A DNA stretch of 63,537 nucleotides, from NCBI GenBank assembly GCA_944385465.1, contig CALWXH010000003.1:1-63537 (forward strand). The letters run 5' to 3'. A program made the translations under genes and the position numbers. Below are positions 35,101 to 45,069 of this stretch, piece by piece. Below the pieces are notes generated by a model. The model had not been told where the DNA came from and ran no database searches. It worked only from the letters and a program-made list of their open reading frames with translations. This DNA is from an uncultured Oscillospiraceae bacterium. GTDB lineage: Bacteria; Bacillota; Clostridia; Oscillospirales; Oscillospiraceae. Positions within the stretch are counted from its first letter, which is position 1; every line of letters starts with the position of its first letter.

Positions 35101-35492
35101 TGGAGGCGGAGCGGGGCCGGCAGCTGCGCCGGCAGGGCCTGGTGCTGGACGAGGCGCCGGTGCTGGAGGCCATGGAGCGCGCCGGGGCGGGCAGCCGCTT
35201 CCTCCCCAACCGGCCGGAGTTCCGGGTGAGCCGGGAACAGCTGGACGAGCTGGACCGCTTTGTCACCCACACCCTGCGCCGGGCCGCCGGGGAGCTGGCG
35301 GCGGGGGACATTTCCGCCGACCCCTTCTGGCGGGACGGGGAGCACAACGCCTGCCGCTGGTGCGACTACCGGGCGGCCTGCCACTTCGAGCCGGAGTGCG
35401 GAGACAGGGTGCGGTACCGGCGGAAGCTGGAGGGAAAGGAATTCTGGAGCTGGCTGAGCCAGCGGGAGGGGGGAGAACAGGATGGCCATTGA
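32196..35492 (+). CDS. addB: AddB, helicase-exonuclease subunit with Fe-S nuclease domain
   Basis: A 1098-residue subunit of the AddAB double-strand-break resection complex. The C-terminal nuclease shows GTFVHAVLEE and VVDYKTGKKSFD, and four cysteines for a 4Fe-4S cluster: Cys744 (YHSCRFQHF), Cys1053, Cys1056 and Cys1062 (CRWCDYRAAC). Their spacing (far N-terminal Cys, then C-x2-C-x5-C) is that of Bacillus AddB. The N-terminus LTILYARAGQEVREELLERL occupies the Walker A place but lacks GKT/S, so ATP binding by this subunit is doubtful. Start is GTG 32196 behind AGGGAGG; the frame is open further upstream but crosses a terminator and the promoter. It overlaps addA by 11 bases. Confidence 0.92.
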   Translation: MLTILYARAGQEVREELLERLGRSGAGRRLLLVPEDDSHESERAVCRVLGNAGARECEVLSLTRLSGRLTDVAGGGAAPMLDAGGRMLLMYAALRRVADSLTVYRAPSRKPAFLTGLLATVDECRACRVTPEQLVQAGEAAGGQQGDKWRDIGLIYAAYEALAAAGPADPRDRLDRLERQLKETGWARDARVCVWGFTDFAAQEEAVLLALARQGEVTVALTGDAGREEDQPFQPGMRAGHRLLRKAREEGIPVRWEQLERPRDRHSSLAFLERHLFGPLPAQGWQGPCAVERVRAADPRQEAEWAAAEILRLAREENVRFRDVAVCARNMEHYGELIAGVFQQYGIPVFRSAMEDVLQKPVLALVTAALAAAAEDYPYEEMFRYLKTDLTGLTLAERDALENYVLTWNIRGGQWRREKPWDMHPEGYGHTFTPEQREQVARLDSLRRRVIAPLERLRNNPESTGRGWALTLYDLLEDIGLPARLGERAAALEERGDLNTAGQYRQLWDILVGGLEQCALLLGDTRLELEEFARLFSLALSQYDVGTIPVSLDRVAVGEAPRMVNKRVRALFFLGTDSASLPGVAPDPGLFSDQDRMALAGLEIQLGPRQEEKLERELAIAYSVCAAPDGRLYLSCPRVDASGQECAPCFLWERLAALFPETGERQVQGADSRLAAPQPALELAGASQPLMALLKTLPDTARRAARLEQAGRWCRGSLSPQGVRDLFGQVVPMSATRLDAYHSCRFQHFLRFGLEARPRQEAKFRPSDYGTFVHAVLEEVLGRSLELGGAPALAADPALCRDLARQAAERYEREVLSGLEGESERMRWLFERMKGAVLEVTQSVVAELAGSDFVPARFELGFGPGKELPAVEVDSGLALRLTGIVDRVDEWVRDGTRYLRVVDYKTGKKSFDFTDVEDGRGLQMLLYLFALARQGEHFGPENVQPAGVLYIPARNPLVDGERSMTDAQVEAERGRQLRRQGLVLDEAPVLEAMERAGAGSRFLPNRPEFRVSREQLDELDRFVTHTLRRAAGELAAGDISADPFWRDGEHNACRWCDYRAACHFEPECGDRVRYRRKLEGKEFWSWLSQREGGEQDGH

Positions 35493-38400
35493 GCTGACTG
35501 CGGCCCAGAGCGCCGCGGTGGAGGACCGGGGCGGGAACTTGCTGGTATCCGCCGCCGCCGGCTCGGGCAAGACCCGGGTGCTGGTGGAGCGGCTGATGGG
35601 CTATGTGGAGCAGGGGGAGGACATTGACCGCTTCCTGGTCATCACCTTTACCAACGCCGCCGCCGCCGAGCTGCGCCAGCGCATTGCCGCCGGCATCCAT
35701 CAGCGGCTGGCCCTCCACCCGGAGGACCGGCACCTGCGGCGCAACGCCACCCTGGTGTACCAGGCTCCCATCTGTACCATTGACGCCTTCTGCCTGGACT
35801 TTCTCCGGCAGTGGGGCCACCTGGCGGGGCTGGATCCGGACTTCCGGCTGTGCGATGAGGCCCAGGGAGAGGCCCTGCGCCGGCAGGCCCTGGAGGAGGT
35901 GCTGGAGGGGCGTTACGCCGCCATCGGGGAGGACCCCGCCTTCGCCGCCCTGGTGGACGACCTGGCGGGGGAGCGGGACGATCAGACCCTGGAGGACGTG
36001 GTGCTGGAGATGCACCGCCGGGTGCAGGCCCAGTCCGATCCGGAGGCATGGCTGCTGAGGCGCCGGGCGGACTTTGCCCTGACAGAGGGGGCCATGCCGG
36101 AAGACACCCCCTGGGGCAGGGCCCTGCTGGCCGACGCCGGGGAGCTGGCCCGGGACTGGGGGCGGGAACTGGAGGCGCTGCTCAGGCAGCTGGAGGGGGA
36201 CGAGGTGCTCCAGGCCAACTATGCCCCCTCTCTCCAGACGACACTGGACGCCCTGGAGGGGCTGTGTTCCGCCCTGGAACAGGGCTGGGACGCGGCGGCT
36301 GCCTGCTTCCCCATCCCCTTCCCCCGGGTGGGGGCCAAGCGGGGGGAGTGCGACGAGGGGCTGAAGCTCCAGGTGAAGGCACAGCGGGAGCGGTGCAAAA
36401 AGCAGCTGGCGGAGCTGGGCGCCCGGTTTGACGTGAGCGCGGAACAGGTCATGGAGGACCTGCGGGCGGTGGGGCCGGCCATGACCGCCCTGCTGGAGGT
36501 GACGGCCCAGTTTGACCGGGCGTTCCTGCGGCTGAAACAGCACCGGCACCTGGCGGATTTCGCCGATCTGGAGCACCTGACGGTCCGGTTGCTGGTGGAC
36601 GGGGAGGGGCGGCCCACCCCCTTGGCCCAGGACTGGGGCGAGCGGTATGCGGAGATTATGGTGGACGAGTATCAGGACACCAATGAGGTGCAAAACGCCA
36701 TCTTCAACGCTCTGTCCAACGGCCGCAACCTGTTTCTGGTGGGGGACGTGAAGCAGTCCATCTACCGCTTCCGCCTGGCTGACCCCACCCTGTTTTTGAA
36801 CAAATACCGCGCCTGGCCCCCGCGGGAGGCGGCGGAAGAGGGAGAGAGCCGGAAAATCCTGCTCTCAGACAACTTCCGCTCCCGGCCCGAGGTGCTGGAG
36901 GGCACCAACTTTATCTTCCGCAACGTGATGACCCGGCAGGCGGGAGAGCTGGACTACACCCCGGCGGAGGCGCTGCGCTCCGGCCGGACGGATTTTACTC
37001 CCGACCCGGACTGCCGGGTGGAGCTGCGCTGTGTGGACCTGGGACAGCTCACCGATCACCAGGACCAGGGCAAGACCCCTAAGGATCTGGTGACCGCCCG
37101 GGTCGCCGCGGCCCGGATCCGGCAGCTGCTGAACACCGGGCGGCGGGAGGACGGGGCCAGGCTGCAGCCGGAGGACATCGTCATCCTGTTGCGCTCCCCC
37201 AACCCTGTGCTGCGCCACTTTGCCGCCGCCCTGGACGAGCAGTCCATCCCCTGGAGCGCCGAGGGGGGCCGGGACTTTTTCGGAACCACCGAGATCGCGG
37301 TGGCCATCTCCCTGCTGCAGATTGTGGACAACCCGGTGCAGGACGTGCCGCTGCTCGCCGTACTGCGCTCCCCGGCCTTTGCCTTCACGCCGGACCGGCT
37401 GGCCCAGCTGCGGAGGGGCTGCCCGGATGGGATGGTATATGACGCCATTGCCGCGGGGGCCGGTCGGGGGGAGGAGGACTGCCTGGAATTCCTCGCCCTG
37501 CTGGGAGAGCTGCGGGAGCTGGCCGCCCAGGAGAGCAGCCACCGCCTGCTCTGGTATCTCTACCAGCGCACGGACCTGCCCGCCGTCTTTTCCGGCATGC
37601 CCGACGGCCGCCGCCGCAGGGCCAATCTCATGGCCCTGTACGACGAGGCCTGCCGCTTTGAGTCCGGCGGCCACCGGGGGTTGATGGCCTTCCTGCTCCA
37701 CCTCACCCGGATGGCGGAAAACGGCGTGGCCGTGCCGGTGAGCGGGGAGGAGACGGGGGGCGTGCGCATCCTGTCCATCCACAAATCCAAGGGTCTGGAA
37801 TTCCCGGTGGTGCTGCTGTGCGGGCTGGAGCGGCAGTTCAACGAGGCGGACGCCAAGGCCACCATTCTGTTTCATCCGGAGCTGGGACTGGGCCCCAAGC
37901 GCACCGACCGGAGCCGGATGCTGCGCTACACCACCATCGCCCGGGACGCGGTGGCCCTGCGCCTGCGGCGGCAGCTGCGCGCGGAGGAGATGCGGCTGCT
38001 GTATGTGGCCATGACCCGGGCCCAGCGCAAGCTCATTCTCTTTGCCGCGGTGAACGGCCCCGGCACCGCCCTGGAGAATTTCGCGGCCCGGGCCCAGTGC
38101 CCGCCGCCTCCCCGGCAGATGGCCATGGCCCGGTCCATGGCGGAGTGGGTGCTCCTTCCCGTCCTGTGCCGGACGGACAGCGGGGCGCTGTGGGAGGGCC
38201 TGGCTGTGCCCAGGCCTTCGCCGGCGGAGGAGCAGGGCCCGGCCTGGGAGATCCGGTTGCTGCCAGGCACGGACTATGAGCAGCCGCGGGCCGCCGCCGG
38301 GCCCCACGCCGACGCCCCCCGGCCCGGGCTGGAGCTGCCGGAGGATCTGGCGCGGCGGCTGAGCTGGCGCTATCCCCACGCCGCCCTGGCGGACGTGCCC

Positions 38401-39042
38401 TCCAAGCTCACCGCCACCCAACTCAAGGGCCGGGAGCGGGACCGGGAGGTGGCCCAGGACGGGGTGGAGCTGCGTCCTGCCCCGCCGGAGGTGACGCTAC
38501 GCCGGCCGGTCTTTGAGGGGCAGCGGCCCCTCACCCCCGCCCAGCGGGGCACCGCCCTGCACATGGTGATGCAGTACATTGACTACGCCAGAACGGGGAG
38601 CGAGGCGGACATCCGGGGGGAGCTGGCCCGGCTGGTGGCGGGGCAGTTTCTCACCGAACAGCAGGCCCAGGCGGTGGATCCGGGGGCCATCCTGACCTTT
38701 TTCCGCTCCGAGCTGGGGCAGCGGCTGCTGGCCGCCCCGCAGCGGGAGCAGGAGTACAAGTTTTCCCTGCTGCTCCCCGCCGGGGACTACTACCCGGAGG
38801 CGGAGGCCGGGGAGGAGATCCTCCTCCAGGGGGTGGTGGACTGCTGGTTCTGGGAGGCGGACGGCAGTGTGACGGTGGTGGACTTCAAGACCGACCGGGT
38901 GACGGAGCACACCGCCCGGGAGCGGGCGGAGAGCTACCGGCCCCAGCTGGAGGCCTACACCCGGGCCCTGGCCGCCGCCGGCATGCCGGTGGGGCGGCGG
39001 GCGCTGTGGTTTTTCGCTCTGGGGCGGGAGATGGAGCTGTAA
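35482..39042 (+). CDS. addA: AddA, UvrD-type helicase/nuclease subunit
   Basis: A 1186-residue motor and nuclease of AddAB, acting in recombinational repair and Chi recognition. Helicase motif I is [12 protein letters not shown] (residues 23-34); [17 protein letters not shown] is motif Ia; [14 protein letters not shown] is the Walker B/DEXX motif; [13 protein letters not shown] is motif [18 protein letters not shown] and [12 protein letters not shown] are motifs V and VI. The C-terminal RecB-like nuclease has [13 protein letters not shown] and VVDFKTDRV (near residue 1132). Length is typical (about 1150-1240). GGAGGGGGGAGAACAGG lies before ATG 35482. Confidence 0.96.
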   Translation: MAIELTAAQSAAVEDRGGNLLVSAAAGSGKTRVLVERLMGYVEQGEDIDRFLVITFTNAAAAELRQRIAAGIHQRLALHPEDRHLRRNATLVYQAPICTIDAFCLDFLRQWGHLAGLDPDFRLCDEAQGEALRRQALEEVLEGRYAAIGEDPAFAALVDDLAGERDDQTLEDVVLEMHRRVQAQSDPEAWLLRRRADFALTEGAMPEDTPWGRALLADAGELARDWGRELEALLRQLEGDEVLQANYAPSLQTTLDALEGLCSALEQGWDAAAACFPIPFPRVGAKRGECDEGLKLQVKAQRERCKKQLAELGARFDVSAEQVMEDLRAVGPAMTALLEVTAQFDRAFLRLKQHRHLADFADLEHLTVRLLVDGEGRPTPLAQDWGERYAEIMVDEYQDTNEVQNAIFNALSNGRNLFLVGDVKQSIYRFRLADPTLFLNKYRAWPPREAAEEGESRKILLSDNFRSRPEVLEGTNFIFRNVMTRQAGELDYTPAEALRSGRTDFTPDPDCRVELRCVDLGQLTDHQDQGKTPKDLVTARVAAARIRQLLNTGRREDGARLQPEDIVILLRSPNPVLRHFAAALDEQSIPWSAEGGRDFFGTTEIAVAISLLQIVDNPVQDVPLLAVLRSPAFAFTPDRLAQLRRGCPDGMVYDAIAAGAGRGEEDCLEFLALLGELRELAAQESSHRLLWYLYQRTDLPAVFSGMPDGRRRRANLMALYDEACRFESGGHRGLMAFLLHLTRMAENGVAVPVSGEETGGVRILSIHKSKGLEFPVVLLCGLERQFNEADAKATILFHPELGLGPKRTDRSRMLRYTTIARDAVALRLRRQLRAEEMRLLYVAMTRAQRKLILFAAVNGPGTALENFAARAQCPPPPRQMAMARSMAEWVLLPVLCRTDSGALWEGLAVPRPSPAEEQGPAWEIRLLPGTDYEQPRAAAGPHADAPRPGLELPEDLARRLSWRYPHAALADVPSKLTATQLKGRERDREVAQDGVELRPAPPEVTLRRPVFEGQRPLTPAQRGTALHMVMQYIDYARTGSEADIRGELARLVAGQFLTEQQAQAVDPGAILTFFRSELGQRLLAAPQREQEYKFSLLLPAGDYYPEAEAGEEILLQGVVDCWFWEADGSVTVVDFKTDRVTEHTARERAESYRPQLEAYTRALAAAGMPVGRRALWFFALGREMEL

Positions 39043-39064
39043 AAAACTTTTCCGAAAAAAACAG

Positions 39065-39093
39065 TTGCTTTTTGCCGCCGGGCGTGGTAAACT
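39065..39093 (+). promoter_or_regulatory. Promoter of rpmE
   Basis: TTGCTT (39065-39070), 17 bp, TAAACT (39088-39093), located right after the addA stop. Confidence 0.7.
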
Positions 39094-39157
39094 ATCATTT
39101 GCGTTTACAAGGTGCCTTTGCGCCTTCACATCAGTTTCACAGAAAGAGGTGAATTCC

Positions 39158-39358
39158 ATGAAGGAAGGCATCCATCCCAACTACCAGCAGACCACCATTA
39201 CCTGCGCCTGCGGCAATGTGATCGAGACTGGCTCTACCAAGAAGGACATCAAGGTGGAAGTCTGCTCCAAGTGTCACCCCTTCTACACCGGCAAGCAGAA
39301 GATGGTGGACACCGGCGGACGTGTCAGCCGCTTCAACAAGAAGTTTGGTCTGGAGTAA
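39158..39358 (+). CDS. rpmE: Ribosomal protein bL31
   Basis: A 66-residue protein of the large subunit, bridging toward the small subunit. It starts [19 protein letters not shown] and contains the zinc-type cysteines (CAC ... CSKC), marking the zinc-binding (C+) form of bL31, then [20 protein letters not shown], the family hallmark. ATG 39158 follows AAAGAGGTGAATTCC. It has its own promoter and a GC-rich hairpin after it. Confidence 0.97.
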   Translation: MKEGIHPNYQQTTITCACGNVIETGSTKKDIKVEVCSKCHPFYTGKQKMVDTGGRVSRFNKKFGLE

Positions 39359-39372
39359 ACCCGGTTCTTTTC

Positions 39373-39415
39373 AGGGCCCCGACGCAGGATGCTGCGGCGG
39401 GGCCCTGCTCATTTT
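39373..39415 (+). terminator. Terminator after rpmE
   Basis: AGGGCCCCG-AC-GCA pairs with TGC-GG-CGGGGCCCT, followed by GCTCATTTT. Read-through into the GNAT gene is possible since the T tract is offset. Confidence 0.65.
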
Positions 39416-39429
39416 AGGAGGCGAGAGCA

Positions 39430-39966
39430 ATGGCCCATCACATCACCATCGAGACGCCCCGGCTGCTCCTGCGGCCCCTGACGGTGGCCGACGCCCCGGC
39501 GGTGTTCGCCTGGGGGAGCGACCCGGAGGTGAACCGCTATATGGCCTACCCCCTGGAGCGGTCTGTGGCCGACGCGGAGGCCTGGCTGCGCCAGGTGGAG
39601 CAGGCCGACGGGCGCAGTGACTACGACTTCGGCTTTGTCCGGAAAGCGGACGGGCTGCTCATCGGCTCCGGCGGGGTATACCGCCGGAAGAAGGAGTTCT
39701 GGCGCCGGGCCTGGTGGGTGCTGGGCTACAACCTGCGCCGGGACTGCTGGGGCCAGGGCTATGCCACCGAGGCCGCCCAGGCCATGCTGGACTTTGCCCG
39801 GAGAAAACGCGGAGCCCGGATCTTCATCGCCTCCCACGCGGTGGACAACCCCGCCTCCGGCCGGGTGATGGAGAAGTGCGGCATGAAATGCGAGGGCGCG
39901 GGGCAGTATGCCAAGCTGGACGGCAGCCAGATCTTTCAGACCAGGCGCTACCGCCTGGAGGTATAG
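39430..39966 (+). CDS. GNAT acetyltransferase, RimJ/RimL-like
   Basis: A 178-residue single-domain acetyltransferase of the RimJ/RimL branch (IETPRLLLRPLTVADAPAVF). The acetyl-CoA loop is DCWGQGYATEAAQAMLDFA, and AVDNPASGRVMEKCGMK is the usual C-terminal motif. RimL-type enzymes modify N-termini of ribosomal proteins, but the branch also includes antibiotic and small-molecule acetylases, so no substrate is given. Ribosome binding site TTTTAGGAGGCG before ATG 39430. It lies between rpmE and a flavin reductase gene. Confidence 0.85.
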   Translation: MAHHITIETPRLLLRPLTVADAPAVFAWGSDPEVNRYMAYPLERSVADAEAWLRQVEQADGRSDYDFGFVRKADGLLIGSGGVYRRKKEFWRRAWWVLGYNLRRDCWGQGYATEAAQAMLDFARRKRGARIFIASHAVDNPASGRVMEKCGMKCEGAGQYAKLDGSQIFQTRRYRLEV

Positions 39967-40038
39967 CCGGGGCCGGTCGAAACGGCCGGGGCTGGCATCG
40001 CATAGAATAAACCAGCCAATTATCAGGAGGAATCCGCT

Positions 40039-40539
40039 ATGTTTTTGAAGATTGATCCCAAGAGCCTGGACCTGAACGCCTTTTCCGCCATCGGTGAGAA
40101 GTGGATGCTTATCACCGCCGGGACAAAGGAGAAGTGCAACACCATGACCGCCTCCTGGGGCGCCCTGGGGGTGCTGTGGGGCGCGCCCATGGCCACGGTG
40201 TACATCCGCCCCCAGCGGTATACCAAGGAGTTTGTGGACGAAAACGAGTACTTCACCCTGTCCTTCTTCCCGGAGCAGTACCGCCAGCAGCTCTCCCTGT
40301 GCGGCACCAAGAGCGGCCGGGAGGTGGATAAGGTGAAGGAGTGCGGCTTTACAGTGGCGGAAGGAGAAGGGGGCGCGCCCTATTTTGAGCAGGCCGAGCT
40401 GGTGCTGGTGTGCCGCAAGCGCATGGCGGTGCCCATGGACCCGGCGGCCATGCCGGAGGACGTGAAGGAGAAGTGGTACGAGGGGGATTACCACACCATG
40501 TACTGGGGGGAGATCGTGGAGGCTCTGGTGCAGGCGTGA
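40039..40539 (+). CDS. Flavin reductase-like FMN-binding protein
   Basis: A 166-residue split-barrel protein of the flavin reductase like family (NTMTASWGALGVLWGAPMAT and RYTKEFVDENEYFTLSFF). It probably binds FMN and reduces flavins or acts as a small redox partner with NAD(P)H. It is a little shorter than two-component monooxygenase reductases (about 170-190). Ribosome binding site CAGGAGGAATCC precedes ATG 40039. Upstream is an imperfect hairpin (about 39966-39997), so it may be separately transcribed. Confidence 0.82.
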   Translation: MFLKIDPKSLDLNAFSAIGEKWMLITAGTKEKCNTMTASWGALGVLWGAPMATVYIRPQRYTKEFVDENEYFTLSFFPEQYRQQLSLCGTKSGREVDKVKECGFTVAEGEGGAPYFEQAELVLVCRKRMAVPMDPAAMPEDVKEKWYEGDYHTMYWGEIVEALVQA

Positions 40540-40801
40540 TTGGGGGGCACCCCCAAATCCCCGGGAATTTCCGCCGCCTGCGGGCGGCGGGGCGCACCGC
40601 TGGAATTGCATTTCTTTTGCCGGCACCCGCCGGCAAAAGGGCCGGGGGTGTCTTTGGTTTCTTTCTGCACGAGCAGAAAGAAACTCGCCCTTCCGGGCGA
40701 AACGGAGAACCCGACTGCCGGAAGTGAATCAAAAGGCCTGCGGGCAGTGCCCCAGGGCCTGGTCTCGCCGGTGGCGGCGAAATCTTTGCAAGGAGACAGC
40801 T
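40540..40801 (+). repeat. Palindrome-rich spacer with repeat copy A
   Basis: No gene. Four hairpins stand in a row: CCGCCGCC/GGCGGCGG (40571-40590), CTTTTGCCGG/CCGGCAAAAG (40614-40639), GTTTCTTTCTG/CAGAAAGAAAC with 6-base loop (40657-40684), and TCGCCC/GGGCGA (40685-40700). The last two, with TCTTTG before and AAAC after, match the arrangement at 49243-49295. The end of the spacer carries AAGGAGACAGCT, the hflX ribosome binding site. Confidence 0.65.
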
Positions 40802-42091
<1,290 letters not shown>

Positions 42092-42093
42092 CC

Positions 42094-42645
42094 ATGAAGC
42101 ACTTAGAGACCGCCCGGCTGCTGCTGCGCCCCTGGCAGGACGGGGATGCGCCGGTTTTGTACCGTTGGGCTTCTGACCCGGAGGTGGGGCCCCGGGCAGG
42201 GTGGCCGGTTCACACCAGCGTGGAAAACAGCCTGGAGATCATCCACGGCCCCCTGGGCCAGCCGGAGACCTACGCCCTGGTTTACAAGCAGACCGGGGAG
42301 CCGGTAGGCAGTGTGGGTCTGTTCCCGCCGGAGAACTACTGCCCGCCCCTGGACCTGCCCGCCGGGGCGGTACAGCTGGAACTGGGCTACTGGGTGGCCC
42401 GGCCTTACTGGGGGCAGGGACTGGCGCCGGAGGCGGGCCGGGCGATGCTTCACCGGGCCTTTGAGAATTTGGGCTGCACGGTGGTCCACTGCAGCCATGC
42501 GGATTTTAATTCCCAGTCCCGGCGGGTCATTGAAAAGCTGGGCTTTACCTACCGCCTGACCCGGGACGCCGTGGACGGGGACGGGAATCCCCGGCCTACC
42601 TGCTGCTATGTCCTGCCCCGGGAGGACTGGGAGCGGCAACAGTGA
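42094..42645 (+). CDS. GNAT acetyltransferase, RimJ/RimL-like
   Basis: A 183-residue acetyltransferase (LETARLLLRPWQDGDAPVLY) with the acetyl-CoA loop PYWGQGLAPEAGRAMLHRAF and SQSRRVIEKLGF. It is related in type but not closely in sequence to the GNAT at 39430. Start chosen at ATG 42094, eight bases after GGGAGGA; an ATG at 42088 overlaps the hflX stop as ATGA. Likely cotranscribed with hflX. Substrate unknown. Confidence 0.83.
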   Translation: MKHLETARLLLRPWQDGDAPVLYRWASDPEVGPRAGWPVHTSVENSLEIIHGPLGQPETYALVYKQTGEPVGSVGLFPPENYCPPLDLPAGAVQLELGYWVARPYWGQGLAPEAGRAMLHRAFENLGCTVVHCSHADFNSQSRRVIEKLGFTYRLTRDAVDGDGNPRPTCCYVLPREDWERQQ

Positions 42646-42661
42646 GAACTGGAGGTGCCCC

Positions 42662-43306
42662 ATGACGGAATATTTCATTCCCACTGCCCCGTCTGAGGCG
42701 GAGCTGGTGGAAAAGCGTTCCCGGTTCATCGGCCAGCTCCGGCCGGTGGAGACGGAGGAACAGGCCCGCGCCTTTCTCGAGGCGGTGAAAAAGGAGCACT
42801 ACGACGCCCGGCACAACTGCTGGTGCTACCTGCTGAAGGACGGGCCGGTGCGCTATTCCGACGACGGAGAGCCCCAGGGCACCGCCGGACAGCCCATGCT
42901 GGGGGTGTTCCAGAAGGCTGGGGTGACCAATCTGTGCTGTGTGGTCACCCGGTACTTCGGGGGGGTGCTGCTGGGGGCCGGGGGCCTGGTGCGGGCCTAT
43001 ACCCAGGCGGCCAAGCTGGCCCTGGACGCGGCGGGCATCTCGGTGGTGCGCCGCTGGGTGGAGGTGGAGGTGGCCTGCCCCTACAACCTCTTCGAGCGGG
43101 TGAAAAACGAGGCCGCCGCCCAGGACGGCGTGCTGGGGGACGTCGCCTACACCGATCAGGTGGCGGTGCGGGTGCTGTTGCCGGAGGAAAAGGCGGCCCC
43201 CTTCGCCGGCCGGATCGTGGAGCTGTCCGCCGGCGCCTGCCAGGCGGTGGAGCTGGGGGAGTCCTTCCAGGCGGTGCCGGTCCAAGGACAGGCGAGTAAG
43301 AAATGA
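42662..43306 (+). CDS. yigZ: YigZ/IMPACT family protein
   Basis: A 214-residue protein of the IMPACT/YigZ family. The N-domain has KRSRFIGQLRPVETEEQA, HNCWCYLLKDG, YSDDGEPQGTAGQPML and VVTRYFGGVLLGAGGLVRAY, the hallmark segments; a small C-terminal DUF1949 domain follows. Eukaryotic IMPACT regulates GCN2 and bacterial members are linked to ribosome or translation control, but the biochemical role is unknown. ATG 42662 follows TGGAGGTGCCCC. It is the last gene before the low-GC island. Confidence 0.9.
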   Translation: MTEYFIPTAPSEAELVEKRSRFIGQLRPVETEEQARAFLEAVKKEHYDARHNCWCYLLKDGPVRYSDDGEPQGTAGQPMLGVFQKAGVTNLCCVVTRYFGGVLLGAGGLVRAYTQAAKLALDAAGISVVRRWVEVEVACPYNLFERVKNEAAAQDGVLGDVAYTDQVAVRVLLPEEKAAPFAGRIVELSAGACQAVELGESFQAVPVQGQASKK

Positions 43307-43367
43307 AAGTGTGTATTCCAAACGGAGGCATAATAGGTTTGGCCTTCGACAGGTGAAAAAGAGCCAG

Positions 43368-43405
43368 AAGCCTCAATCCCTTGAAAATAAAGGGGATTGA
43401 GGCTT
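43368..43405 (+). terminator. Terminator at the island boundary
   Basis: Thirteen-bp perfect arms AAGCCTCAATCCC (43368-43380) and GGGATTGAGGCTT (43393-43405), loop of 12, followed by ATATATATG rather than a T run. Probably ends the hflX-yigZ transcript. Confidence 0.7.
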
Positions 43406-43631
43406 ATATATATGTGTAAAGATGTTGTATGCGAGGATTCTTTCAGTTGCTTGGCAGCGCAGTGTTTAAATTTTGGGGAAGTCGCATATTGCAGCCATCC
43501 TGTACCAAGCTGCAACGAAAGAGACGAAAGTTCCAGACGGTCTCCATGAATTTAGAAGGACGGTCTTACGGCCACGGTTCAGCGATGAATCACTATACTA
43601 AAGTTGTTATAGCTGCTTTGCGTTTATTGCA

Positions 43632-43661
43632 TTGCACTTCATTGGCGTATTATAGTAAAAT
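43632..43661 (+). promoter_or_regulatory. Candidate promoter of DUF3100 gene
   Basis: TTGCAC (43632-43637) and TAAAAT (43656-43661) with 18-bp spacing. An overlapping alternative is TTGCAT (43627) with TATTAT (43648), 15 bp apart. The region is AT-rich, so chance matches are more likely here. Confidence 0.4.
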
Positions 43662-43806
43662 ACTGTTGCAATAGATAAAATAGCTGTGCAAGAAGCACAA
43701 ATATGGGAGGTGGAACAAAGTTTTTCAAGATGAAGTCATTAGAGAAGGTAGAAAGTACACATCAGAGAAAAGTCTAAACTTTAATTCCTTATCAGGAGGG
43801 AGAATT

Positions 43807-44986
43807 GTGAATATCTGGGTACCACTGTTCTGCTTTGCGGTTATGGCCCTGCTGTTTAGCATGGGTGACTATGTTTCATTCAAGACAAAGGGCTATTTTT
43901 CTGCATATCTGTTTGTGTCCGTTGTTTATCTGCTCCTCTTCAATTTTAATATCATCCCCCGTGATGCGCTGGACAACACAGGTCTTCCCAACCTGGCCAG
44001 CAGCATCGTGCTAGCCTTGGTGCTGGCAAATCTGGGCGCGTCTATCAGTGTGCGTCAGCTGGTACATGAATGGCGCACGGTTCTCATTGCCCTGTTGGCT
44101 ATGGCCGGTCTGCTGATCGTGGGCTTTACTCTGGGTAGCTGGATTGTTGGCCGGGAATACTCTTTGGTCTCCCTGGGCCCCATCGCAGGTGGTCTGGCAG
44201 CTTTCCTGGTTATGCTCCAGGGCGTTAACGAACTTGGCCGGGGTGATTTGGCCATCTTTTTGTCTGGAATTAACATTGCAGCTGTTTGTGGGAACTCCCA
44301 TTGCTGCCTGGTGCTTGCGCCGCGAATGCCTGCGTTTGCATAAGCAGGGCAAAATCGAAGCGGAAATTCCTATGGCTGGCAAGGGAAAATTCAGCATTCG
44401 TTTTCTGCCTCCTGCCCCGGAAAAGCTGAATACTCCCACCTTTAAACTGTTTAAGTTGGCCTTGGCCGGATCCATTGGCTTAGGGATCTCCAACCTTACG
44501 GGTGGCGTGGTCAATTCCGCCATCTGCTATTTGATCATCGGACTGATCATGGCGGAAATCGGATTTTTGGAGCCGTACAGCCTTCAGTCTTCCCAGTCTA
44601 TGGGGTTTCTGATGCTGTGCCTGCTGTCCATGATCCCCTCTGGTATTTCTTCTGCATCTCTGATGGATTTGGTTAATGCCATTGTGCCCACTGTAGTTAT
44701 GCTTGGTTTGGGTATCTTGTTTATGGGCATCTTCTCCATCATTGCTGGCAAAATTACGGGTTATTCGCCCTACATTTCTGTTGCCATTGCCATGACTTCG
44801 CTTTTCGGTTATCCCGCAAGCCAAGTGGTTACAAACGACGTTGTGGATCGCCTTACCGAGGTGACAGATGAGGAGCGGGAAATTCTCCGCAACCGGTTGA
44901 CACCCAAAATGGTCGTCGGTGGCTTTGTAACAGTTTCCATCTCGTCGGTGATTATTGCTGGCGTTGTAGCCAATATTTTGTTCTAA
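43807..44986 (+). pseudogene. DUF3100 membrane protein, frameshifted
   Basis: Two overlapping frames together encode one DUF3100-type membrane protein of about 392 residues. The first frame (43807-44343) gives an N-terminus with five or six helices and runs through NELGRGDLAIFLSGINIAA. The second, one base later, continues FVGTPIAAWCLRRECLRLHK to the end at 44986 with further helices and FGYPASQVVTNDVVDRLTE. The join is near 44284, as if one base had been inserted. It could be a true disruption, an assembly error or, less likely, programmed +1 shifting. DUF3100 genes often lie beside amidohydrolases, as here, and are thought to be transporters. AGGAGGGAGAATT precedes the start, which is ATG or the GTG three bases before. 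Confidence 0.75.
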
Positions 44987-45069
44987 TAACTGCCCCTTCG
45001 GTTGGCATAGCCGCAGCTAGACGTGCCGGCCCAGAGGCACAACAATCTTTAAGAAAGCCAGGTGTAGTT

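Larger units (their letters stand above)
43307..43806. other. Junction region of low-GC island
   Basis: A 500-bp gap in which base composition drops sharply from GC-rich to AT-rich. It contains the terminator at 43368-43405 and a candidate promoter at 43632. Reading frames present here (for example one of 81 codons at 43429) lack a ribosome binding site and recognisable sequence. I saw no integrase, tRNA or flanking direct repeats. Confidence 0.55.

Noticed and set aside
40540-40801. CRISPR array or clustered repeats before hflX
   Set aside because: The hairpins differ in sequence and there is no regular repeat-spacer pattern. No cas gene is in the window.
43429-43674. 81-codon frame in the low-GC junction
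   Set aside because: No ribosome binding site, no recognisable motif, and it overlaps the candidate promoter of the DUF3100 gene.
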